Notes: generated by a model not told the origin, from the sequence alone. DNA of 39,554 nt from Phycisphaerae bacterium (GCA_012729395.1 JAAYDF010000344.1:1-39554); one strand, 5' to 3'; shown: positions 16,071 through 25,194, numbered from the stretch's first letter. Program-made: numbers and translations.

Positions 16071-16418
16071 ACTATGTCCTCGCCGACGCGGCCCCAAGTG
16101 CCAACCCGCTGCAAGCCGTCGGGTTTGCCCCAGCGGGCATCAGAGCATTACCCTCTGGGCATGCCGGCCTCCTGCCCGGACTCGCGACGCGAGGCGGCCC
16201 CAATATCCCGCGGGGGGCACCCGCGTCGGGCCCCCAGTATCCCGCGTCCCAGCGGGAACATCAAGCGAGGCATGCGTGTCGTCCGGCGAGGGGCAGCTTG
16301 ACTTTACGGCAGCTGCCGGGTACCGAAGAACCATGCATGATCCGGGACGCCGGTCGGCGGGCAGGGCCGGGCTGCGGATCGCTTCGGTCGCATACGCTGG
16401 GGCCCTGCCGCCGGGGCC
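16071..16418. other. Divergent promoter region between kdsC and the M50 protease
   Basis: No gene is supported in this 348-bp stretch. A 7-bp inverted repeat, CCCGCTG (16105-16111) and CAGCGGG (16131-16137), lies in the kdsC leader, and a short palindrome-like TCCCAGCGGGA is near 16250. CAGTATCCCGCG and CAATATCCCGCG are near-repeats about 40 bases apart. The two divergent promoters could not be located with confidence. Confidence 0.5.
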
Positions 16419-17108
16419 GTGGTATTGGGGAATCCGGCCTTGTTCAGCCTGGATCCTGTTGAGCTGATGATTCGCGTGCCCATCGTGCTGCTCGCGCTGA
16501 CCGTGCACGAGTTCTGCCATGGGTACTTCGCCTATCGCATGGGAGACCCGACGGCCTATCTCCAGGGCCGGCTGACACTCAACCCGCTCAAGCACCTTGA
16601 TCCGCTGGGGGCCATCTGTCTGATGTTCGCCCCGATCGGGTGGGCTAAGCCCGTACCGATCAATCCGTTGAACTTCCATGATCGACGGCGGGGCATCCTT
16701 GTCTCGACGGCGGCCGGCCCACTGAGCAATCTGGCTCAGGCGATTGTGTTTGCCTTGCTCCTTAGGTTGCTGTTGATGGTGGGTGGTGGGCCGCTCGAGG
16801 TGATCGGAGACGAGGCTGATCCTCGCTTCCGGGCCGCGTTCATGATGGGGCTCGTCGCCGTGCTGATTAACGTGGGGCTGGCAGTGTTCAACTGTCTGCC
16901 GCTGTTTCCGTTGGACGGCTTCCACATTGTGATGCAGTTGCTTCCGCCGGAACGGCAGCAGCGGTTTGCCGAGACGGCTCACTTCGGGCCGTTCGCCATT
17001 CTGGGATTGATCATCATCGGACACGCGACTTCGGTCAGTGTTCTGGAGATGCTGATCATGCCGCCCGTCGACTTGATTTTCCGCTACGTGGTGGGGATCG
17101 GTATGTGA
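16419..17108 (+). CDS. Site-2 protease family (M50) membrane metalloprotease
   Basis: The 229-residue protein is built from about five hydrophobic segments. The zinc-binding HExxH is HEFCH (His30, Glu31, His34) inside the first membrane helix region, and the third ligand is expected to be Asp166 in FPLDGFH, the equivalent of the family's NPDG motif. It lacks a PDZ or CBS domain, so it belongs to the small YwhC/Rip-like group that cleaves substrates within the membrane. The GTG at 16419 and the TTG at 16425 are both possible starts; neither has a strong Shine-Dalgarno site. It precedes trpS by 71 bases on the same strand. The substrate is unknown. Confidence 0.9.
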   Translation: MVLGNPALFSLDPVELMIRVPIVLLALTVHEFCHGYFAYRMGDPTAYLQGRLTLNPLKHLDPLGAICLMFAPIGWAKPVPINPLNFHDRRRGILVSTAAGPLSNLAQAIVFALLLRLLLMVGGGPLEVIGDEADPRFRAAFMMGLVAVLINVGLAVFNCLPLFPLDGFHIVMQLLPPERQQRFAETAHFGPFAILGLIIIGHATSVSVLEMLIMPPVDLIFRYVVGIGM

Positions 17109-17179
17109 CCGTGGCGGCGGCCGCCGTGTGGGCGGCCAGGCTGTGGAGATGGCAGTTCAAGGCAGTGTAGATAGCGAGA

Positions 17180-18163
17180 ATGACCATGCGGGTATTGTCG
17201 GGTATTCAACCATCGGGTCGTCTGCATTTGGGCAACTACTTCGGGGCGATGAAGCCGCAGATTGAGCTTCAGGAGGCCCATGATTGCTTCTACTTCATTG
17301 CCACGTACCATGCCCTGACCAGCCTCAACGACGGCAAGCTCATTGAGGAGTACACCCGCGAGGTGGCCCTGGGCTATCTTGCGTTGGGTCTCGATCCGCG
17401 GCGCACGGTGTTCTACCGGCAGACGGACGTGCCCGAGGTGACGGAGCTGACCTGGATTCTCTCGTGCGTGACACCGATGGGCTTGCTGCAGCGATGCCAC
17501 TCGTACAAGGACAAGGTCGCCCAGGGCCTGCTGCCCAACCACGGCTTGTTCGCTTACCCCGTCCTGCAGGCTGCCGATATTCTCATCGTCAAGCCCAAGT
17601 TCGTGCCTGTCGGGCAGGACCAGAAGCAGCACATCGAGATCGCCCAAGACATCCAGACCAAGTTCAACCAGGCGTTTGGCTGTGAGATCCTCGTGCGCCC
17701 CGAGCCGCTGATCCGCGAAGAGGTGGCGGTGATCCCCGGTGTCGACGGCCGCAAGATGAGCAAGAGCTACGACAACGCGGTGGAGCTGTTCTGCCCGGAG
17801 AAGCAGGCCCGCAAGCGGATCATGTCCATGGTGACGGATTCGACGCCGGTCGAGTCGCCGAAGGATCCCGCCAAGTGCAATGTCCTGGCCCTGCTGCGGC
17901 TGTTCGCCGACGCCGATGAGACCCGCGATTGGGAGGAGCGGTATCGCCGCGGCGGCACGGGTTACGGCGAGGTCAAGAAGCGACTCTTCGAGCTGTATTC
18001 CACGGTCCTTGGGCCGGCCCGCAAGCGTTACCAGGAGTTGTCGGCTCACCCGGAAGAGGTTGACCGCATCCTCGCCGACGGCGCCCGTCGGGCCCGCGAA
18101 GTCGCCGCCGAAACCATGCGTGAGGTTCGGCAAGCCTGCGGCCTGACTATCGCTCGCGTCTGA
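17180..18163 (+). CDS. trpS: Tryptophanyl-tRNA synthetase
   Basis: This class I synthetase charges tRNA-Trp in the cytoplasm. The 327 residues match the bacterial TrpRS size. The HIGH-type motif is PSGRLHLGNYFGA near the N-terminus, and the KMSKS loop appears exactly in DGRKMSKSYDNA. The ATG at 17180 and a second in-frame ATG six bases later are both plausible starts. The gene converges on the DUF1015 gene, with 31 bases between stops. Confidence 0.97.
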   Translation: MTMRVLSGIQPSGRLHLGNYFGAMKPQIELQEAHDCFYFIATYHALTSLNDGKLIEEYTREVALGYLALGLDPRRTVFYRQTDVPEVTELTWILSCVTPMGLLQRCHSYKDKVAQGLLPNHGLFAYPVLQAADILIVKPKFVPVGQDQKQHIEIAQDIQTKFNQAFGCEILVRPEPLIREEVAVIPGVDGRKMSKSYDNAVELFCPEKQARKRIMSMVTDSTPVESPKDPAKCNVLALLRLFADADETRDWEERYRRGGTGYGEVKKRLFELYSTVLGPARKRYQELSAHPEEVDRILADGARRAREVAAETMREVRQACGLTIARV

Positions 18164-18194
18164 CATGACGGCGAGCAGGGGCGTCCTCTGGCCG

Positions 18195-19484
18195 TCACTC
18201 CAGCGGGTTAATCACCAGGCCAGTAGCCAGTTTAGGGTAGAAGTACGTGCTCTTTTGCGGCATGAGATCGCCGGCGTCACTGACCGCTTTGAGCTGGGCC
18301 ATGGTGCAGGGCTTGCAGATCAGGGCCAGGCCGTTGCATTGTCGGGCGGCGGTGATGGCCTGGTCGGCGGCCTTGAGGTACTGGATGACGGGTTCGGCGC
18401 CGCCGAGCACTTGCCGGGTGATCAACTCGTCGATCAGGTAGCTGTGCAGATATGCCAAGTCGAGCTGCCGCCAAGCGGGGCTTTGGTCGGGGGCGAGCGA
18501 AGCAAGGGTGTTGCGGCGGGTGAACCGGCCGAGATAGAACTGGTCCACGCTGGCGACATAGACAGCGAGGTCGTGCGGCGAGCCGGCCGGCAGCAGGTGG
18601 TCGGGTGCGAGGTTGTGGTGATCGGCCTTGACCAAATCGAGGCCCTGGCGGAGCGACGCGAGCACTTCGGAGGGGGGCATCTCGCCGAAACCGCTGAGCA
18701 CGCGGTGTGTGGGCAGGATGACCGCCCCGGGGTCTTCCATGGCGCACAGCCCGATGAGGATGAAGCGGGCGGGGTGGTCGGGGGGCAGATCGGCCGCGTC
18801 CGGCAGGCTGTCGAGGTAGTTGATCGCTGTGCCGTAGCGGTGGTGCCCGTCGGCGATGTAGATGGGCTTGTCAGCCAGCAGGTCGGCGACGGCTTGGATG
18901 GCGGCCTCGTCGGTGACCACCCACATGCGGTTGGTCACGCCGTCGAGTTCGGCGGTGACGTCCGGCGGCCGACTCTCGACCGCGAGAACGCGTCCGACGT
19001 TGCCGTCGGGGTCGCTGAACAAGCCGAACACCGCCGAGAGCTGGCAGCGGGTGGCTTGCATGAGCTTGAGCCGGTCGGCTTTGGGGCCGCCAAAGGTGTG
19101 CTCGTGGGGGAACACGGTGCCGGTGCCGAAGGGTTCGAGCTTCATGCGGGCGAAGAGCTTCTTGCGGGTGAAGGCCCGGCCGGCGTGGGTGTACTCCTGG
19201 TGATAGACGTAGAGGGCGGGGCGGTCCTCACGAATGAGCGTGCCGTCCGCGATCCATTGCTGCAGGGCGTCAGCCGCCTGGGCGTAAAGTTCGTCGGGGC
19301 CGGCACTCTTGGGCGGCACGTGGGGCAGGTCGACGCGGACGATGTTTCGGTCGTGTTGGGCCAGCAGGGCGGCTTTGTCCTGGGCACTCAACACGTCGTA
19401 GGGGGGAGCGATGAGCTTCGAGAACTCGCCGGCGAAGCGGTCGGGGTTGTATCGCAGGCCGCAAAGTGGAGCAATCTGAGGCAC
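18195..19484 (-). CDS. DUF1015 family protein
   Basis: The 429-residue product matches DUF1015 along its length: an N-terminal LRYNPDRFAGEFSKLIAPPYDV, a central YHQEYTHAGRAFTRK, then IYIADGHHRYGTAINYLD and a C-terminal SDAGDLMPQKSTYFYPKLATGL. The APPYD and DGHHRY blocks are the family's hallmarks. The GTG start at 19484 has AAAGGA nine bases upstream. The family is widespread and uncharacterised, with occasional annotation as a SerC- or HTH-related protein that I do not rely on here. It is divergent from rsmG. No function is proposed. Confidence 0.9.
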   Translation of the reverse strand: MPQIAPLCGLRYNPDRFAGEFSKLIAPPYDVLSAQDKAALLAQHDRNIVRVDLPHVPPKSAGPDELYAQAADALQQWIADGTLIREDRPALYVYHQEYTHAGRAFTRKKLFARMKLEPFGTGTVFPHEHTFGGPKADRLKLMQATRCQLSAVFGLFSDPDGNVGRVLAVESRPPDVTAELDGVTNRMWVVTDEAAIQAVADLLADKPIYIADGHHRYGTAINYLDSLPDAADLPPDHPARFILIGLCAMEDPGAVILPTHRVLSGFGEMPPSEVLASLRQGLDLVKADHHNLAPDHLLPAGSPHDLAVYVASVDQFYLGRFTRRNTLASLAPDQSPAWRQLDLAYLHSYLIDELITRQVLGGAEPVIQYLKAADQAITAARQCNGLALICKPCTMAQLKAVSDAGDLMPQKSTYFYPKLATGLVINPLE

Positions 19485-19639
19485 GAGGCAACATTCCTTT
19501 CGTCTTGGTGATACGTCGGGGCCGCCCCATGACGGGGACGGCTCGGATCGACTGATTCTGTATGCACTCTAACCATAGCCGGTGCCGGCTGCAATCGCGG
19601 TAGCGGCAAGAACGCGGACAGCGGGTATGATGGGATGCT

Positions 19640-20416
19640 ATGACGCAAGATGTGTCGGCAAACACCGAGGCCAAGGCGGAGTTCGACGCGGTGCTGCGCG
19701 AGGCGCTGGCGGGGATGGGTTTGGACCTGCTGGCCGAGCAGCGGGCGGCGATGTGGGCACACCTCGAGTTGGTCCTGGCGGCGAATCGGCAGTTCAACCT
19801 GACGCGGATCACCTCGCCGGCCGACGCGGCGGTCAAGCATTACGCGGACTCGCTGAGCTTGTTGCTCGTGCCTGAAGTGGCGGCGGCCGACCGGTTGCGG
19901 CTGCTGGACGTTGGCACGGGGGCGGGGTTCCCGGCTGTTCCGCTGGCGATCGCGCGGCTGGCGTGGCGGATCACGGCCATCGACGGCACGGGCAAGAAGG
20001 CGCGTTTCGTCGGCGAGGCGGCGGCGACGCTCGGACTCAAGCATGTGCGGGCGGTTCATGCTCGGGCCGCGGACTTGGCGAGACGGGAAGCCGGCCAATA
20101 CGACGTGGTCATGCTGCGGGCGGTGGCCAAGCTGGACGAAGGCATCGGGGAGGCGCATCGCCTGGTCAAGCCGAACGGGCTGCTGGTGTTCTACAAGACG
20201 GCGGCCATGGACGCTGCGGAATGGGAGCGTGGCCAGGCAGCCGCGGCGGCGCACGGTCTGCAGATGCTGGACTCGGTGGACGTGGACGTGCCTTCGCCGC
20301 AAGAAGTGATGCATCGGCGGTTGGTGTGTTTGCGGAGTAGCGGCCGCCCCCCATGGCGGCCGGGCACCGGCGAGACGCGGCTCGACCGAGCTCGCCGAGG
20401 TCCGATGCCACACTGA
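19640..20416 (+). CDS. rsmG: 16S rRNA (guanine-527-N7)-methyltransferase RsmG
   Basis: RsmG methylates G527 of 16S rRNA using S-adenosylmethionine. The motif I loop LLDVGTGAGFPAVPLA (88-103) and the early block FNLTRITSPADAAVKHYADS (52-71) are diagnostic. The protein is 258 residues against a usual 200-240. The last 25 residues or so, from Ser233 on, are encoded by a palindromic intergenic element that starts GTAGCGGCCGCC at 20337. The element's TAG is out of frame here, so translation runs through it to a TGA at 20414-20416. The BtpA-family gene follows 48 bases later. Confidence 0.93.
   Translation: MTQDVSANTEAKAEFDAVLREALAGMGLDLLAEQRAAMWAHLELVLAANRQFNLTRITSPADAAVKHYADSLSLLLVPEVAAADRLRLLDVGTGAGFPAVPLAIARLAWRITAIDGTGKKARFVGEAAATLGLKHVRAVHARAADLARREAGQYDVVMLRAVAKLDEGIGEAHRLVKPNGLLVFYKTAAMDAAEWERGQAAAAAHGLQMLDSVDVDVPSPQEVMHRRLVCLRSSGRPPWRPGTGETRLDRARRGPMPH
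20337..20405. repeat. Palindromic element, copy fused to the rsmG 3' end
   Basis: GTAGCGGCCGCC (20337-20348) matches the left end of the family, and CGGCTCGACCGAGCTCGCCGAGG downstream matches the core of copies 1 and 4 with a few changes. No full right end is seen. It lies within the rsmG reading frame and supplies that protein's C-terminal tail. Confidence 0.65.
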
Positions 20417-20464
20417 CGGTGCCACATCGCCGGTCCCACACCGGCATACGCAACGAGGAGCATG

Positions 20465-21289
20465 ATGGACGGTCATCCGCAGATCGAGGAACTATTCGGC
20501 GTGCCCAAGGTCTTGGTGGGCATGGTGCATGTGCAGGCGTTGCCGGGGACGCCGTACCATCGGTTGGGGGTGCCGGCCATTGTGCAGCACGCGGTGGACG
20601 AGGCCCGGCTGCTGGCGGACGCGGGGTTCGACGCGGTGATGATCGAGAACATGCACGACCGGCCTTATCTGCGGCAGGCGGTGGGTCCGGAGGTCGTCGC
20701 GGTGATGGCGGCGGTGCTGGACGCGATTCGCGCGGCGGTGACGGTGCCGCTGGGCGTGCAGATCCTCGCGGGGGCGAACCGCGAAGCCATGGCGGTGGCC
20801 TTGGCGGGTGGGGCGGCGTTCGTGCGGGCGGAGAACTTTGTCTTTGCCCATGTGGCGGATGAGGGCTTGATGCCCGAGGCGGATGCCGGGCGGCTGCTGC
20901 GCTATCGTCGCGAGCTGGAAGCCGAGCACGTCCGCATCTTCGCGGATGTCAAGAAGAAACACGCGAGCCATGCCCTGACGGCGGACGTGGACATTGCCGA
21001 GACGGCCCGAGCGGCGGCGTTCTTCGGGGCGGACGGCGTCATTGTGACGGGCATAGCCACCGGCCGACCCGTCGAGCCGGCGGATGTGCGGCAGGTCAGC
21101 GCGGCGGTCGAATTGCCGGTCGCAGTCGGCTCGGGAGTGACGCCGGATAACTTGCCCGACCTGTGGGAGTTCGCCGATCTTTTTGTGATCGGGTCCTTCA
21201 TCAAGGAAGATGGCGTCTGGTCCGGGCCGATGGATCGCGACCGGCTGGCCCTGATGATGCAGACCGCCCACCGCTTGCGCACCAAGTGA
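20465..21289 (+). CDS. BtpA/SgcQ-family TIM-barrel protein
   Basis: The ATG at 20465 fits GAGGAG four bases upstream better than the ATG three bases earlier, which would leave one base of spacing. The 274 residues match the BtpA family throughout: VGMVHVQALPGTP near the start, DAVMIENMHDRPY, VPLGVQILAGANREAM, RAENFVFAHVADEG, and the phosphate-site-like GSGVTPDNLPD near the end. BtpA was named for photosystem I biogenesis in cyanobacteria, but the family is broad, and most members, including SgcQ, act in other, largely unknown contexts. No photosynthesis genes occur here. The role is therefore unassigned; a TIM-barrel enzyme is likely. Confidence 0.9.
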   Translation: MDGHPQIEELFGVPKVLVGMVHVQALPGTPYHRLGVPAIVQHAVDEARLLADAGFDAVMIENMHDRPYLRQAVGPEVVAVMAAVLDAIRAAVTVPLGVQILAGANREAMAVALAGGAAFVRAENFVFAHVADEGLMPEADAGRLLRYRRELEAEHVRIFADVKKKHASHALTADVDIAETARAAAFFGADGVIVTGIATGRPVEPADVRQVSAAVELPVAVGSGVTPDNLPDLWEFADLFVIGSFIKEDGVWSGPMDRDRLALMMQTAHRLRTK

Positions 21290-21346
21290 CGCGCCCGCCC
21301 GCGTCGTGGGCTCGACATTCGGCGTGCGTCCGGGCATGCTGGGGCC

Positions 21347-23539
21347 ATGGATCGAAGCGACATCTGCTCAAAGTTCCTGGAGACGTTGCCATTTGACCTC
21401 TACCCCTTCCAGGAGGAGGCCCTGCTGGCATGGTTCGACTCGCCCGGCGGGGTGCTGGTCTGCGCACCGACGGGCATGGGCAAGACGCTGATTGCCGAGG
21501 CGGCGCTCTTCGAGGCCCTGCATACCCGGCAGCGGTTGTATTACACGACGCCCCTGATCGCCCTGACCGACCAGAAGTTCCGCGAGATGCAGGACTTGGC
21601 CGAACGCTGGGGCTTCGCCCGCGAGGATATTGGGCTCATTACGGGTAACCGCCGCGAGAACCCCGAGGCCCTCGTCCGCGTGGTCGTGGCCGAGATCCTG
21701 CTCAACCACCTGCTCTCGCCCGACCCGACTCTGTCCGGGCTGGAAGGCGTATCCGCGGTGGTCATGGACGAGTTCCACAGCTTCAACGACTACGAACGCG
21801 GCATTGTGTGGGAGCTGTCGCTCGTGCTGCTGCCGCCGCGAGTGCGGGTCATGCTGCTGTCGGCGACGGTCGGCAACCCCTACGAGTTCTGCCGCTGGCT
21901 GCGGGTGCAGCACGAGCGGCAAGTGGCGATGGTGTTGTCGGACGAGCGCCGCGTGCCGCTCGAGTTCATCTGGGTCGGCGACAAGCTGATGACCGAGCAC
22001 TTGACGGCGATGGTCAGCACCGACGACGCCGAGAACCGCACGCCCGCCCTGGTCTTCTGCTTCAACCGCGATGAGTGCTGGGAGGTCGCCGAGCGGATGA
22101 AGGGGCTGCCGCTCATCACCCAGGCCGCCCGGGCCGAGATCGACGCCTACCTCGATGAGGTCAAGGCGGACCTGGCCGAGGGCGTCGGGCCCAAGTTGCG
22201 GCAGATGCTCATTCGCGGCGTGGGCGTGCATCATGCCGGCGTCCTGCCCAAGCACAAGCAGATCGTCGAGACGCTGTTCATCCGCAAGCTGGTGCCGTTC
22301 GTGATCTGCACCGAGACCCTGGCCGCGGGGATCAACCTGCCCGCCCGTTCCGTTGTGCTCAGCACGTTGCTCAAGGGTAAACGCGGCGAGAAGAAGCTGG
22401 TGCCCTCTTCAAGTGTCCATCAGATGTTCGGCCGGGCGGGCCGGCCGCAGTTCGACACCCGCGGTTACGTCTATGTGCTGGCTCACGAGGACGACGCCCG
22501 GCTGGTCAAGTGGCGGCAGAAGTACGACCAGATCGACCCCAACTCGAAGGATCCCGGCCTCATGCGGGCCCGCAAGGATCTCGAGCGCAAAAAACCTTCG
22601 CGCCGCAAGACCGAGCAGTACTGGTCCGAGGGGCAGTTCCGCCAGCTCATCCAGGCCGGCCCCGCCAAGCTCGCCAGCCGGTCGATGATCCCCTACTCGG
22701 TGCTCATTTACCTGCTGACCCGCATCGGCACATTGCATGAGGCCCGCGAGTTCGTGTCCAAGCGGTTCGAGACCGCCGAGCGCGTCGCCCGCTTCCAGGA
22801 ACAGCTCGACTTTATGCTGACCAACCTGGCGGCCCTGGGCTATCTCACCCGCTCCGAGGACGGCGATCACGTGGCCCTCACGGACGGCATTGATCGGCTG
22901 TTGACCTTCCGCAGCGTGGATCCGCTGTTCGGCGTGTTCCTCGTCGAGCAACTGGCCCGCAGCAGCTTCGAGGAGAAGCTCATCGCGCTGGAAGCGGTGC
23001 TGCAGGTGCCGCCGGTGATCGAACGGCACGTGCGGATTCCCGACCTGCCGCCGGGGCCGTTGCAGACCCAGGTGCTCGAACCGCTGCTGATCCAGATGGG
23101 TGTGGTCATCGCCAAGGTGGGGCTCGGTGCGGCCGACGAAGAGGAGGACGACGGCTACGACGCCCTGTTGCCACCCGAGGAAGAGGAACGCCCGCCGACC
23201 TTCCCGGAGATGCTCAAGATCGTGTTCGAGTCGCGCCTGCCGGCCCCGGAGCCGGTGTTCGTGCAGCCCAAATGGATCGGCGGTGGGGTGGCCGACTTCG
23301 AGGGCGATTTCTACAAGTTCGTCCGGGCCTGTGACCTGGTCAAGCAGGAGGGGCTGATCCTGCGCCACCTGCTCCGCCTGGTCATATTGGCCGGTGAGTT
23401 CCATCTGCTGACCGAAGACCCCGATTACCAGCGAATCGGCGAGCTGGCCACCCAGGCGTGCCAGCGTGTCGACCCACGCTACACCGATCGTTTCCTCGTC
23501 CAGGCCGCCGAAATCAGCAAGACCGCCACGACGGCTTGA
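21347..23539 (+). CDS. Ski2-like DEAD/DEAH-box helicase
   Basis: This 730-residue superfamily 2 helicase has a Q-motif-like LYPFQEEALLAWF, Walker A APTGMGKT (40-47), Walker B DEFH (141-144), motif III SAT (172-174), and motif VI QMFGRAGRPQFD (from Gln359). The segment ICTETLAAGINLPARSVVL and the QMFGRAGR form of motif VI place it with the Ski2/Hel308/Brr2 group rather than RecQ or DEAD-box RNA helicases. The C-terminal 300 residues include a winged-helix-like and ratchet-like region, then an acidic stretch (EEEDDGYDALLPPEEEER). It may act in RNA turnover or DNA repair; the sequence does not decide. It lies 57 bases after the BtpA-family gene, so the three genes from rsmG may form one transcript. 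Confidence 0.9.
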   Translation: MDRSDICSKFLETLPFDLYPFQEEALLAWFDSPGGVLVCAPTGMGKTLIAEAALFEALHTRQRLYYTTPLIALTDQKFREMQDLAERWGFAREDIGLITGNRRENPEALVRVVVAEILLNHLLSPDPTLSGLEGVSAVVMDEFHSFNDYERGIVWELSLVLLPPRVRVMLLSATVGNPYEFCRWLRVQHERQVAMVLSDERRVPLEFIWVGDKLMTEHLTAMVSTDDAENRTPALVFCFNRDECWEVAERMKGLPLITQAARAEIDAYLDEVKADLAEGVGPKLRQMLIRGVGVHHAGVLPKHKQIVETLFIRKLVPFVICTETLAAGINLPARSVVLSTLLKGKRGEKKLVPSSSVHQMFGRAGRPQFDTRGYVYVLAHEDDARLVKWRQKYDQIDPNSKDPGLMRARKDLERKKPSRRKTEQYWSEGQFRQLIQAGPAKLASRSMIPYSVLIYLLTRIGTLHEAREFVSKRFETAERVARFQEQLDFMLTNLAALGYLTRSEDGDHVALTDGIDRLLTFRSVDPLFGVFLVEQLARSSFEEKLIALEAVLQVPPVIERHVRIPDLPPGPLQTQVLEPLLIQMGVVIAKVGLGAADEEEDDGYDALLPPEEEERPPTFPEMLKIVFESRLPAPEPVFVQPKWIGGGVADFEGDFYKFVRACDLVKQEGLILRHLLRLVILAGEFHLLTEDPDYQRIGELATQACQRVDPRYTDRFLVQAAEISKTATTA

Positions 23540-23555
23540 TATGACAGCGCTGCTT

Positions 23556-23590
23556 GGTAGCGGCCGCCCCGCGCTTCGCGACTCTGCCGG
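23556..23590. repeat. GTAGCGG palindromic element, partial copy
   Basis: The sequence GGTAGCGGCCGCCCCGCG carries the left end of the family and lies 17 bases after the helicase stop. It is preceded by ATGACAGCGCTG, which also precedes the copy near 38150. No right end is seen, so it is a solo end or a decayed copy. Confidence 0.55.
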
Positions 23591-23807
23591 AGCAGCCCCG
23601 GAACAAGCACGTTTCTCGCGACACTCCGGTCTGTTCTGGCTACTCTGAGCAGGTAAGAAGAGGGGAATGCGATCTCTGGTTTGCATGAGTCTTTGGCGTA
23701 GATGCAATGATATGCTTCTGGGGGTAGGGTGCGGTTCTTCGTGGCGGCAGCGATTGCGTTTTCTCGGGATACGGCTGTGGCTGAACCACCACCTTGCGAT
23801 CACACTC

Positions 23808-24782
23808 CTATGGATTCAGCTCGTCGCGCAGGGCGGATTCGAGGTCCGGGTAGACGAAGGGGAAGCCGTCGGCGACGAGCTTGCCGGGCCGGACCCTGGC
23901 TCCTTCCAGCAGGAGACACTGACCCATTTCGCCGAACAGCAGTTTCACCACGGAGGCGGGCAACGGCAGCACCGCCGGCCGACGCAGCATGCGGGCCAGC
24001 GTGCGGGTGAACTCGGCGTTGGTCACCGGTCCCGGCGCGACGGCATTGACCGGTCCGGCCCAACTGTCGTGCGTCAGGGCTCGCTCGATGATGGCCAGCA
24101 GATCCTCGCGGGCGATCCAACTCACCCATTGCCGGCCGGAGCCGATTCGTCCGCCCAATCCCATGCGGAAGGGGGGTAGCATGCGGGCCAGGGCTCCTCC
24201 AGCCCGGCTCAGCACCATGCCGATGCGCAGGTGGACCACCCGTATGCCCGCCGCCGCCGCCGGCAGGGCCGCCGCCTCCCACTGCTGGCAGACGTCGGGC
24301 AGATAGCCGTGGCCCGGCGGGCTGGTCTCGTCCACCTCTTCGTCGCCGCGATGCCCGTAGAACCCCACCGCTGATGCGGCCACCAGCACACGCGGCGGTC
24401 GGGCCAGGGACGCGAGGGCCTCGGCGAGCAGACGCGTGCCGTCCACCCGGCTGGCCCGGATGGCCTCCTTGCGTTGAGCGGTCCACCGGCCGGCGGCGAT
24501 GTTCTCACCCGCCAAGTGCACCACCGCATCCACCCCCTCCAGCGCCGCTCGGTCGATCTGTCCCGTGGCCGGTTCCCAGGCCATCTCATCCCGCCCCGGT
24601 TCCGCCGGCCGCCGCACCAGACAACCCACCGCCGCCCCAACTCGCCGCAGACGTGCCACCAAAGCCCCCCCGACCAGCCCCGACGCCCCCGAGACCCAGA
24701 CACGCCGCCCCCCCAGCCACGCATCCGGCGGTAGTACGGGTTTCTCTCCCGACCCGGTTGATGAGGAGTTATCCTGCGACAT
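23808..24782 (-). CDS. TIGR01777-family NAD(P)-dependent epimerase-like protein
   Basis: The 324-residue protein carries an extended-SDR Rossmann motif, SGASGLVGGALVARL (31-45), after a polar 25-residue lead. Hallmarks of the TIGR01777 (YfcH-like) subgroup follow: VVHLAGENIAAGRW, KEAIRASRVDGTRLL, ASAVGFYG, and GSGRQWVSWIAREDL, plus the C-terminal VNAVAPGPVTNAEF. The usual SDR YxxxK pair is not obvious, as in other members, and the reaction is unknown. The ATG start has only a weak GGTGA site. The first 25 or so residues may not be translated if a downstream start is used. It is followed by a gap before the convergently placed helicase. Confidence 0.88.
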   Translation of the reverse strand: MSQDNSSSTGSGEKPVLPPDAWLGGRRVWVSGASGLVGGALVARLRRVGAAVGCLVRRPAEPGRDEMAWEPATGQIDRAALEGVDAVVHLAGENIAAGRWTAQRKEAIRASRVDGTRLLAEALASLARPPRVLVAASAVGFYGHRGDEEVDETSPPGHGYLPDVCQQWEAAALPAAAAGIRVVHLRIGMVLSRAGGALARMLPPFRMGLGGRIGSGRQWVSWIAREDLLAIIERALTHDSWAGPVNAVAPGPVTNAEFTRTLARMLRRPAVLPLPASVVKLLFGEMGQCLLLEGARVRPGKLVADGFPFVYPDLESALRDELNP

Positions 24783-25194
24783 AGTTCACCGTTGATGCGG
24801 TGGATTCTAACACCGAAGCTGTCAAGGAACACGAGCCGGCGCCAGAAGCTACTGGCCCCTTGCCTATAGACAGCGATTCACTATGGGCTTTGCACAGAAC
24901 ACACAGAGTGTGGAACCGCCGATGCGGCTTTGCCTTGCTGAGCCGAGACGAGTGACCGCGGATAGGTGTCCATGCTTGCCAGGGAAATGAGTTTCTGTGC
25001 ATTTGCGGTGCGGAGGCGAGGGTCGGGACGCATCAGCATGGCCGGTCGAGAACGAGTGATGCCGTAATGGCTTGCGCCGAGATAAGCGCCAGGCCCGGCG
25101 TGTGTGCCGACTGAGGGAATCTGCTGGGCGAATGTGTCACTCCGATTCGCCGCGATTCTGGATGGGGTTCTTGAGGCATGGGGGCCGGACGGCT
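24783..25194. other. Gene-free stretch between two minus-strand genes
   Basis: No gene is supported in these 412 bases. A 5-bp hairpin, CACAC/GTGTG around AGA, lies near 24900. One 77-codon frame here has neither a ribosome-binding site nor recognisable protein character. The promoter of the TIGR01777 gene should lie near the left edge, but no clear motif was found. Confidence 0.5.

Noticed and set aside
14359-16467. Long plus-strand open frame (702 codons) opposite the LptC-like gene and kdsC
   Set aside because: It runs antisense through two genes with clear family motifs and has no ribosome site or protein-like features. In GC-rich DNA such shadows are common.
18165-19511. Plus-strand frame of 448 codons opposite DUF1015
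   Set aside because: It is antisense to a well-conserved DUF1015 gene and has no supported start.
22409-23803. Minus-strand frame of 464 codons opposite the helicase
   Set aside because: It is antisense to the Ski2-like helicase, whose motifs fix the coding strand.
24769-25002. Short minus-strand frame of 77 codons in the 24.8-25.2 kb gap
   Set aside because: No ribosome site, no recognisable composition and a weak start. It may be chance.
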